From: Paralithodes platypus
Taxonomy: Eukaryota > Arthropoda > Malacostraca > Decapoda > Lithodidae
Assembly (NCBI GenBank): GCA_032716605.1
Contig: CM064502.1
Span: 36,618,395 to 36,682,394, forward strand
Direction: 5' to 3'
DNA: 64,000 nucleotides
Position 1 is the stretch's first letter. Every line of letters begins with the position of its first letter. Below the pieces are notes generated by a model. The model worked only from the letters and a program-made list of their open reading frames with translations. It searched no databases and was not told the DNA's origin. The position numbers were made by a program, and so were the translations under genes. This document shows positions 51,796-61,266 of the stretch, in pieces.

Positions 51796-53640
51796 CTTTG
51801 CATTTTATAGCGTATTATTTGCAGGCGTTCGGTAAATTTCTTACGGTAATACAAACAACGAAAGATTGAATATTTGTGCTTGGCATTATATGATTGTGGG
51901 GAACAGATGTAGGCCTACCGTATATATTATGTTTTCATATATATGATACATGTGTAACATTTTTATATTATCACGACTCTCTCTCTCTCTGTCTCACTCT
52001 CTTTGTTTGTACTCCTTTGTACTCTCTTTGTCTGATGTAGGCCAGGGCACGCCCCTAACTAATCTCTTCCCTCCCAGGGGAAATCACACCTAGCAGATGT
52101 TTTTGACTTACCCTCTCTCTCTGTCTGTCTCTTGCTCTCTGGGTCTACCTATACTGCATGTGACATTGACATTGCTTGAGAGTTTGATTGCAAGCATTTT
52201 ATAGCGTATTATTTGCAGGCGTTCGCTAAATTTCTCACGATAACCAGGGTGTATGGTACATTTCTCACGATAATACAAGCAACAACGAAGCTTGGCGAAG
52301 ATTGTGGTCTACAATATACCTTTTTATAATTGCATGTGACCTTGTAATTGCTTGAAAGTTTGATTGCAAGCATTTTATAGCGTATTATTTTCAGGCGTTC
52401 AATAAATTTGATAAATATATCAAAATAAGTCCTGTGGGACTATGAAATAGCTATTATTGGACAAGGACAATATTTTGTTCATCCCTCCACTGGAACATCA
52501 ACAACAATGTCAACAACGTATCACCGTCGGCAATCGTAAGATTCAGAGTCGTAAAGATTCCAGGACGAGCTCAATAGAAAATGAATGAATGAAATGAATG
52601 AGTGTGCAGTACTGCCAATACGTATAGCGACTTCCGCTAGATCTAGAGACCTTTACTTCGATCTAGCAGCAATGACTTACACTAGCGGTTTTGTTTTGAA
52701 ATTTCAGAACAATTTCGAAGTGATATTATATGGATATTGCCAATTCATATTTCTAGTGGTATTTATCATGTCTTACATCTAACAATATATGCTAGCGGAT
52801 TTAACTTCAATTGGTAACCCTCCCGCTCGAGTCGGCTCCAAGAAAATCGATAATGGTGGCACTTTAGTAAACAGGTGATAAACAAAACCGCATGCGGATC
52901 GGTTTGGTGTATCGGTATTATGGTAAGTTGGCTACCTACTATTGTTTATACGATATAGTAAGTAATGATAAGTAAATTATTATATATTATATATAAAACA
53001 AAAACAAAATTCCTGCAAAGCAAGCGAAACAGAGAGAGAGAGAGAGAATGCAGAAACTTAACTGAAGAAAGAGTGAAAAAGATATAATAATACAGAAATA
53101 TTACAAGCAAATAAATGAAATAGAGGGATTAGTTAGAGAAAATAATAATGAGAAATACATAATACGGATGAGGAAGAGGGAAAGCGAGCGAGCCAGAGAG
53201 AGAGAAAGAGAGAGAGAGAGACAATGGTGAGAGAGATTAGAGAAAATAGAGAGATTGCAAGCATTTTATAGCGTATTATTTGCAGGCGTTCAGTAAATTT
53301 CTTACGGTAATACAAACAATGAAAGATTGAATATTTGTGCTTGGCATTATATGATTTGGGGAACAGATGTAGGCCTACCGTATATATTATTTTTTCATAT
53401 ATATATGATACATATGTAACATTGTTATATTATCACGACACTCTCTCTCTCTCTTGTCTCTTCCTCTCTGGGTCTACCTATAGCCTACATTTATAATTGC
53501 ATGTGACCTTGAAATTGCTTGAGAGTTTGATTGCAAGCATTTTATAGCGTATTATTTGCAGGCGTTCAGTAAATTTCTTACGGTAATACAAACAACCAAA
53601 CAACGAAAGATTGAATATTTGTGCTGCACATCCCTCATAC
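51796..53640. repeat. Repeated module inside the 3.5-kb element
   Basis: TTTGATTGCAAGCATTTTAT and AGCGTATTATTTGCAGGCGT with neighbouring sequence occur around 51800, 52185, 52365, 53255 and 53530, several with ACGGTAATACAAACAA. A sixth half is at 51419, just after the acidic exon. GA- and CT-rich tracts separate the modules. Confidence 0.75.
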
Positions 53641-53964
53641 GAAATACCATTCCCACCGTATAGAGAGAATACAGAAACTGAACTGAAGAAAAAGTGAAAA
53701 AGATATAATAATACAGAAATATTACAAGCAAATAAATGAAATAGAGGGATTAGTTAGAGAAAATAATAATGAGAAATACATAATTATACGGATGAGGAAG
53801 AGAGAAAGGAAGCACAAGAGAGGGAAAGCGAGCGAGCCAGAGAGACAGACAGACAGACAGGAGGAGTGAGAGAGATTAGAGAAAATAATAATGAGAATTA
53901 CATATACGGATGAGGAAGAGAGAGAGAGAGACAGAGCGCGCGAGAGAGGGAAAGCGAGCGAGCC

Positions 53965-54000
<36 letters not shown>

Positions 54001-54100
54001 GAGTGAGAGAGAGAGAGAAAGAAAGAGAGAGAGAGAGAGAGAATACAGAAATAAGGAGAAATAAGAGAAAAATAAGACCGATTACCGAAGGAATAGTAGA
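53640..54100. repeat. GA-rich microsatellites
   Basis: Impure GAGA and GACA runs, densest at 53910-54050. The open frames here encode only Arg/Glu repeats. Confidence 0.85.
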
Positions 54101-54744
54101 CACGCGAGAGGCCAAAGCGAACGCAACCGAACGCGCCCGGGAAATAGACCAAAAAGTACCTCCTCTTCCTCACCTCTTCCCACCCTCCACACTCATTCAT
54201 AACATCCATTCATAGACTTATATGGGGAGACGAAGAGTTGCTCTTTCCAAAAATGATCGTTTCGTTCGCATTGGAGCCATAGTAACGGCGCTAGGGCGAG
54301 TGCAATTGAGCGAATATTTCGGGATTATGCCCGCTGAGCGGTACAGTGTAAAATACCTTACCACCCGCTAAATAAGGGTTAACACAGGCGTGGCAGCTAG
54401 AGATCCTTGCAACAGAGAGACTTCTAGTGTAAGGCCTCAGTGTCGCTTGAGAGCTCGGGAAGGGACCATACACGCTGCTCCAGTTCCCGCCTCATGATAC
54501 GACCTTGCGGCAATAATACGTCTTTTTCACCCCCCAAATGATATTCCCACTTCTTTTATTGCTCTTAATTGTTCATATGTTCATAATAAAAGAAAATAGG
54601 TACATATGGATAAGTAATAATTATATATATGGTACTATGACAATTTTTGTCAGAATAGAACCAAATACCTTCGCTTGGCGGGAGGGTTTGAACTACCATA
54701 GCTTCGCAGTTTACGAGTTAAAATATTATAATATAATCTTTTAA

Positions 54745-55224
54745 CACCTTATTAGCGGCCTAGGCGGTTTATTTATATGTACCGCCCAGCGGGATGTTTT
54801 TAGCCAAAATAGGGCTGTTTACGTGATCATTTGCATGCCTAAATAAGACCTAGAACGTAAAACAAGTATCTATCCCTGAAAGGGCATAAACAGAGCTTTC
54901 GAATGACACCATAACGATCCTTTTATGATGGCTAGTTTTCTTGCAACAACCGTGCAACGCGAGTGCAAAAAGCATGTAATTAGGCACTTTCCCCATACAA
55001 TTCCGTATATAGCGAGTGAGAGAGGGAGGGAGGAGGTGGGATTCGTGTCAGTAGGTTCGCCGCGGTGGTCTGGAGCAGTCATACGCTCGCTACTCTCCTG
55101 CCACCACTTGTCTCTCTCTCTCAGCAACATTACGTGCTGAAATTGCCACACGACCTATGTCGAGCGCCGCCACATAGTCCAGCTTTATTTAACTCGACTT
55201 ATGTTGCGCGCCGACAGTTAAGGG
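54745..55224. mobile_element. 480-bp TTAA-flanked element, copy 2 (inverted)
   Basis: TTAA is at 54741-54744 and 55225-55228. It matches 32561-33040 in reverse complement over its whole length and has the identical length of 480 bp. Confidence 0.9.
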
Positions 55225-55469
55225 TTAAAGGAAAACAGATTGAACAGAAGAGGGAGACAAGCACCATCCTTGCTCGATGGTGGTATATATTTTTGGGAGG
55301 ACTTCCCCACCCTTCCTCTATCCTGAAAATTGAAAGTTCATACAGTATGGGACTTTCGACCATGTTGCCATTCGCAGACAGGGATAACTTTCAGTTCTCG
55401 GGATAGAGTAACGGTGGGGGAGTCCCCCAAAAATAAAAAAATAAAACAGACAGGGGTGGTACTTGTCTC

Positions 55470-55870
55470 TCTCTTCTATTCAGCGCCTATTCAGTATTAT
55501 TCGCATGTGTTGGTAGGCTCCACCCATACCGCACTTCTCGAAAGAGTAGAGTCCAAAGCATTTTGTCTCGTCAACTCACTTCCTCTTACTAGTTCCCTAC
55601 AATCTCTTTCTACAGACCGTGATGTTGCATCTCTTTCACTCTACTATCGCTATTGCAACAATCATTGTTTTTCAGAGCTTTCTCGGTGCATACTCCCTCC
55701 CTTGCGGCGAATGCGAGGCACCTGCCTTTCAACACAGTCCCACTCCTATTCTGCCCAGCTCTCCAACCCAAGAATTTACAAATGTTCTGTCTTTCTTCTA
55801 CTCAACAAGTGAACTCTCCACTTCAATCTTCCTTTCATCCTATGGATTAAACTGATTTTAACTTCGAGTG
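55470..55870 (+). pseudogene. LINE fragment, RT C-terminus
   Basis: IQYYSHVLVGSTHTALLERV, ESKAFCLVNSLPL and DRDVASLSLYYRYC match the C-terminal part of the LINE at 36564-39797 and continue to its frame end. No 5' part is present. Confidence 0.75.
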
Positions 55871-56695
55871 TCAAGGCATTTTGATGTCAACGTCCCTTAA
55901 CTTTGGCTCTATCACTCTTTTGGCTTTGGGGGAAACATTCGTCACAAGCAGCCTGCCTTTTGTCTCCTTTATACACATACAAAATGAAAAATGTGCAAGG
56001 ATGTGCAGTTGTGGCTATGAATACTTTAGCATTTCTTTACGTTATAAGTGAGACAACAATACTGTGTGAAACTCGGCAATTTCTATAAATATGACTGAAG
56101 CAACTTCCTTTATTGTTTCCCCATTGTTTTCATATTGCTCTAGTGTTCTTGGCCGCTTCTTTGCAGCGAATTATATAGATGTTTGGTAGCGTTTGTATGT
56201 GTGTTCGCAATATGTATATATTGAATCAAGTAAATAAACAGCAAATATACAAATATAGTATATATAAATATATATCAGAAAGATGAGTTGCCTATAATTA
56301 ATTATGCATTGTAATTGCCTAATATTTGTTCCTTCACTACATTTACACAGCTTCAACCTGCACGTGGTATGATTTTCTTAGTTATTTATGTATTTTGCAT
56401 CTTATCTTTACACTCAAAATTAGTTATTTATATATATATATATTTGTTTTGCAAAAAAAAGTGGCATGTGACAGCCCATCATGAAAGACAAATTTATTAT
56501 TTTCAAACATTCCAGGGTATTATTGCTAATATATTGCCAACAAAAACATAAAACTACTTTTAGTAAATTATAGTGAACCTATGTTCTTTGATGAATATAT
56601 ATAATCTATTTGTACTCCAAGTTTTATGTCGAGAGAGATAATAATAATAATAAAAATAATAGATATCAGTAAAAAATGCTATGAGACAATACTTT

Positions 56696-57450
56696 GTAAG
56701 ATACAGAGCAAGAAGCTGTGCGGGGGTGAAGAACCCATGGAGACGACTGATCACACATCACTTTTCTGGATGCTGTTTTAACAAGAGTAGTAATATGATC
56801 ATTCCGAGAAATGTTGGATAACAAATATACAACTAGAATATTGAGAGAAGATGAATGGTTGATTTGTATTTTGTTGAAGATTATTTGATAGTCTTGCTGA
56901 AGAATGCGATGGAGAGATAGAGGGATAAATTGGGTCTTGGAGGCGTTGAGAGTAACAAGATAATAGAGACAAAGGTATAGATAGAGGGATAGAAACCGAA
57001 GGAGGGTAGTTTAGAAATTAGAGATTTGTGACTGACTCTATCGAAGGCTTTTGATATGTCTAGCGCAATAGACAAAGTCTCACCGAAGTTCCGAAAGGAG
57101 GATGACCAAGAGTTAGTAAGATAAGCCAGAAGATCACCAATTAAGGAAGCCATACTGGCGATCTGAAAGTAGATTATAGGCAGATAAATGCTTACGAAAT
57201 TTTGAGTTAAAAGTTAAAAAAAACTTTAGAGATACAAGCAATGAGAGCAATTGGCCGATAGTTGGAGGGTTAACAGCGGTCACCATTCTTTAAGACAAGT
57301 TGAACGAGAGCAAACTTTCAGCAAGAAAGAAAAACGTTAGAGATAAGACAGAGACAAAAGAGTTTGCCAAGGCAGGGAGTCGGCACAGAAGAACAGTTTT
57401 TGAGTACAAGAGGAGGAACACCATCCGGTCCGAACGCCTTCTTAGTATTA
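56696..57450 (-). pseudogene. LINE fragment, RT middle and C-terminal parts
   Basis: [40 protein letters not shown] and FGFYPS are better preserved than in the longer copy (DISKAFDRV is intact). The RT box is deleted between about 56960 and 56900. Confidence 0.75.
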
Positions 57451-57651
57451 AAGGTGGGTGTGCATGCTATTATTTTCCCCCACAATCATTACCGGCAGTG
57501 TGCACTATAGCTTTTGGTGCAATATTTTCGGCTACAATGGCTTAATTATTTATATAATGGCCAAAATAGGATATGGGTGACACTTTTCTGGATTCGGAGT
57601 TTAAGCGCTCTGATGACGTATGCCCAGCAACACAACAAGCTCTTCTGACAG

Positions 57652-57870
57652 GTGGAAATGGAGGATAGTGACAGTAGTTCCGATTCGTTTGCCAATACTG
57701 AGGGTGATAACCGTGATTATGGCGAAGAACCTCAAGTGATGAATATTGGTGGTGTCCAGGCTTATATGTATGAACCTGTAGGACGAGATCCAGCAGCAGG
57801 AGAGGAGGGAGAAGCAGCTGGGATTACCGCCCGCCTTGTTTACACTACTCGGAGCCGCGGCGGACGCTAG
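57652..57870 (+). CDS. Small acidic ORF resembling the N-terminus of P2X7-like zinc-finger proteins
   Basis: 72 codons: MEMEDSDSSSDSF, VQAYMYEPVGRDP, ITARL, then a basic end. Multi-copy invertebrate proteins with a P2RX7-type C-terminal domain often start with an acidic Ser run, a YxxEP box and RLGN before the Cys motif. The domain itself is not present here, so it is a fragment or a first exon. Tentative. Confidence 0.3.
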   Translation: MEMEDSDSSSDSFANTEGDNRDYGEEPQVMNIGGVQAYMYEPVGRDPAAGEEGEAAGITARLVYTTRSRGGR

Positions 57871-58264
57871 CGATCATGTCCCCATCTATTTTGACTGCAT
57901 TTGGATACAATAATGAAAGCCCGCCCCTCACGCCTCCATGACTTATTGTCATCATCATATACATTGCCAACAGGGTGCACATAACAGAAAAATTCGCCGT
58001 AAAAATAGACGGGAACTTAACCGCGGCGATCGACTTATGTAAACATGATGACCGTACGCCTGGTCACTACATATCCTTCCCAACAATGTTTGCGCCACTC
58101 ACTGTTTTTTTTTTTTTTTTTTTTTTTTGTTAGCCTAGTTGCTAGTAGTTGAATTTCAGCTAATAAATGTCTTTAGCCTAGGTTAGGCCTATATCCATCG
58201 ACGCTGACTGTATAATTTGGGCTAGGCTTAAGTTAGCCCATATTATCCACTCTCCTGACTCCTG

Positions 58265-58690
58265 AAATTGGCAAGCACGTATGGGTGGGAGGGTGGTTTG
58301 GGGGATGGTGGGGGGAAGGTAGAAGGGTAATTGACTCGTGTTACAAATATAGAGCCGATTGGTGAGGTAGTTTCGCCACCACGGATTTTAATTTTGTTAT
58401 GTGATGATCTACAGATAGGCTGGAAGTGGGTGGTGGGAGGAAGTTGGGGTTGTGGTGGGGGGAAGACAGAAGGGTAGGGGACTTGTCACACAAATATGGA
58501 ACTAATTGGTGCAGTCGTTTCGCCGCCACATATTTTCCTTTTTTTCCTTTGTGATGGCCTGATGCAGCGACCCATGGTCGGCGAGTGGATTGTGGGAGGG
58601 GGTTGGGGTGGTGGTAGCAAGAAGCCAGAAGGGTAAGGTACATGTGGTAGAAATATGAAAGCTATAGGTGCAGTCGTTTCGCTGCTACGA
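58265..58690. repeat. About 140-bp minisatellite, three diverged units
   Basis: Each unit has a G-rich part (GGTGGGAGG, GGTTGGGGT), then AGAAGGGTA, ACAAATAT and GTCGTTTCGCCGCCAC or a variant. Confidence 0.8.
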
Positions 58691-59215
58691 TTTTATTTCG
58701 GCGAGTCCGTATATATACGGACCTGGCACTGGGCGTGACAAGACCCCAGTCCGTATAGGCAATCAGCGGGTGCATCTAGTCATACCCATACTCCACCGCA
58801 CTTTATTGTCAAATCATTCATCACGAAAATGTCCATTGCATATGAAGCTTGTTTTGGGCTTTGCCTCCCACACTCTGGTTCTTTGTATAAACTACACCCA
58901 TTTGTTACAATGGTATGGATCACTTGGAAACTTGTGTAGTGCTATGTTTGGTCCAGGGATGTTGCTACACCCGAAAACAGCACACCTATTCACAATTTTT
59001 GCTATACTTGCTGATGTTTACTTCCCAAATGTTTGCCTGGGCCTACGTCACATCCTCACGTGAGTACTAGTTGCAAGAGGTCGCAATTCAATATCTATTT
59101 TTGATTTGTTCTCTAATATTGAAGATTAGTTTTGACAAAGGAGTAGTCAGGTTGATTACTGGAGATCTAAACATCTATTTAAATACATTATAAATTAATT
59201 TTAATTTCGCAAGCC
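58691..59215. other. No recognised gene
   Basis: A 131-codon frame (58668-59063, plus) ends near a good donor (CTCAC|GTGAGT, 59060) and has two hydrophobic stretches, but its beginning lies in the minisatellite and it has no known motif. Confidence 0.3.
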
Positions 59216-59375
59216 CCACCACCTTTAAGCTCAGAGAGAGCAGAAAGTCCATCCTCAGAAGATTATGATATCAAGCATAAGTGTGCGGACAGCAGTAGAA
59301 TATGTGTGAGTACTCTATTTTTATGAATTTCATCTCAACACCAAACACCTCCAATGAAATTAATGAAAGCATGTG

Positions 59376-59453
59376 ATCCACCGGGATTTGAACCTGGTTT
59401 ACCATACACAGATTTTCAAACACTCTAACCATTGCACCATCAAGACAGTTAAA
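59376..59453 (-). repeat. tRNA-derived SINE head
   Basis: GATGGTGCAATGGTTAGAGT (A-box) and GGTTCAAATCCCGGTGGATC (B-box), followed by CATGCTTTCATTAATTTCAT. A sister copy with the same follow-on sequence lies at 60525-60606. Confidence 0.55.
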
Positions 59454-59639
59454 GGTTTATACCCAAGCGTACAATTTATTTTCCATTCTCGAATACTGGA
59501 TAATAATCCAATCATGTACATATTTCCAACTGCAATATGGCAGCCTAATGGTTAAGTGAAAGGAAAGAATATTCATGGGGCACAGATCATATAGACCAAC
59601 CTCGCTACGAAATATCCCTGAACATAAACAAATATTTCT

Positions 59640-59965
59640 TTGGATTAGACTGAGAGAAAAAAATTAACTGTATGCCTCCATGCCTGATACGATTACCTAG
59701 GTTATGTGCTCGGCACACTCCAAGGGTCCCCGGCCACGGAAGCAAATATAATTCCATGGGAAATCAAAGAAATACTGCCGTAAAGTCAAAGTATCACAAG
59801 CGCCGCCGGCTGGGGAGGGTCAGAAAGCCATACTGGCGAGATAGGACAGAACACAGAGACAAGGATATGATCGGAGGAGCCGAACGGAGAGAGAGTATTT
59901 ACAATATAAGCAGAAGGATTAGAGGTTAGAAATAAGTCAAGGATATTGGGCCGGTCTCCAGGGCG
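59640..59965 (-). pseudogene. LINE fragment, endonuclease part
   Basis: [39 protein letters not shown] matches the APE domain of the LINE at 36564-39797. A small piece of the same LINE also lies at 59217-59305. Confidence 0.75.
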
Positions 59966-60224
59966 GTCCGAGTGAGGGAAATTTGCGCCAAAAATTACCC
60001 AATCAAATGGGGAATAAGGAGGGTGGGAAAGGAGGGGGGGGGGGGGCACATATATATACGAGTGGTAGCAAGTAATGGAGGGGAATTATCTCACCTAATC
60101 ACAAATTGCTTTGTTTTAAGTGTCACTGGGGTGTTTTCTAATTTTTGTTTTTATGCTCTGGATCTATTGAGGATGGTCGCAGTGCACCAGAAAACCTCTA
60201 TTGAGGACGGTCACCGTTTATGGG
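59966..60224 (-). mobile_element. Dispersed repeat of family D, copy 2 (inverted)
   Basis: It ends CGGTCACCGTTTATGGG before TTAA (60225-60228) and matches 50568-50849 in reverse complement. It has an added G-run near 60033. Confidence 0.75.
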
Positions 60225-60524
60225 TTAATATAAGTTAGTTACATTAGTAGTTAATGCTGCGAGGAAACTGGTGCATTTATAGATTTGGCCAGAATTTTTG
60301 AATAAACAGATTCCTGAATATCGTTATAATTACCGCTTGTGGACAATTACCATTGCAATCCAATACACTGTATTGGATTATTATGGTAATTGTCTCCGTA
60401 GATTGTGGGTGGATGCTGCTGAAGGATGTTTATGCAGTTATGATATCACATCTTGAACAACATTAAATAAGTAACACCCCGTTCTCACATTAATCATCAA
60501 TCACCAATGTACTTGGATATACTA

Positions 60525-60606
60525 ATGAAAGCATATGGTCCTCCCGGGATTCGGACTCGGGACACCACAGCTAGAACATAAGCACCTAAACCATTACATT
60601 ATTAAG
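60525..60606 (-). repeat. tRNA-derived SINE head, second copy
   Basis: ATGTAATGGTTTAGGTGC (A-box), GAGTCCGAATCCCGGGAGGA (B-box), then CATATGCTTTCATTAG. Confidence 0.55.
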
Positions 60607-60724
60607 CATTTTTATGATTGAAAGACGATGTTTCTGGGTGCATGGATTTGATTTTCATGAAATTGTGTTTTCTTTAATTAATTCCTCTATTTTTTATTAT
60701 AACAAATATTTTTGAATATGTTAA

Positions 60725-61108
60725 GTGGGGTCACCTGTTTTTGTTCTCTTTCCCTCTTTTTCTCTCTTTCCCTGGCTTGTATCCATTCGTGCCCATTCAG
60801 CCAACTGTTTTAAGACGTTTATCCCCATCCAGGTGTCGATTTCTTCCTGGCGAGCGATAACGAGCCAGCATTGTATGGAGAAATCCGGCTTTGCCGGAGA
60901 ATTTTTTCTATCGAAAAATTTACAAATTTAGCTTGTTGTCGAAACACAAATATATATACAGTATATGCTGGCTCGCTATCGCTCGCCAAGAAAATATTGA
61001 CACATGGATGGGGGTAAAGTCTTAAAACAGTAAGCTGAATGAGGCCGAATGGATACAAACCAAAGAGAGAGGAAGAGAAAAAGAAAAAAAAAGCGAGGTG
61101 GGCCCCCT
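60725..61108. mobile_element. Fold-back element B5 (384 bp)
   Basis: TTAA is at 60721-60724 and 61109-61112. The hairpin core (ATCCGGCTTTGCCGGA) and arms are those of B2 to B4. Confidence 0.85.
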
Positions 61109-61181
61109 TTAAATAAAATATAAAGTACATCATCATAACTACACTATATTTCTTCTCATACAGAAACCCCCCATCAAGAAC

Positions 61182-61266
61182 ATGATGTCTATAATTGTAC
61201 TTCTGTTAATTATTGTTACTACACCATCGTACGACGTGGATGCCATATCCATTAACTCACCCAAAG
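61182..61266 (+). CDS. Unrecognised gene, exon 1 (hydrophobic leader)
   Basis: Two adjacent ATG codons, a 12-residue hydrophobic run, then TTPSYDVDAISINSPK. The frame is also open upstream to the acceptor at 61162-61163, so it might be an internal exon. Donor GTATGT is at 61267. Confidence 0.5.

Larger units (their letters stand above)
50854..54379 (+). mobile_element. 3.5-kb TTAA-flanked element, piggyBac-like candidate
   Basis: TTAA is at 50850-50853 and 54380-54383. The termini are inverted: CCCTTTATTAGCGGGG on the left and CCCTTATTTAGCGGGT read from the right. Near the left end the perfect palindrome CGGACTTAAGTCCG occurs twice (50871-50884 and 50915-50928). An acidic ORF with a splice donor follows. 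The interior is occupied by repeats and GA-rich microsatellites, and no catalytic domain is found, so it is probably a decayed autonomous element. Confidence 0.6.

Noticed and set aside
53910..54215. 101-codon Arg/Glu-rich frame
   Set aside because: Translation of a GA microsatellite.
58668..59063. 131-codon frame ending near a splice donor
   Set aside because: It begins in a minisatellite and matches nothing I know. The donor alone is weak support.
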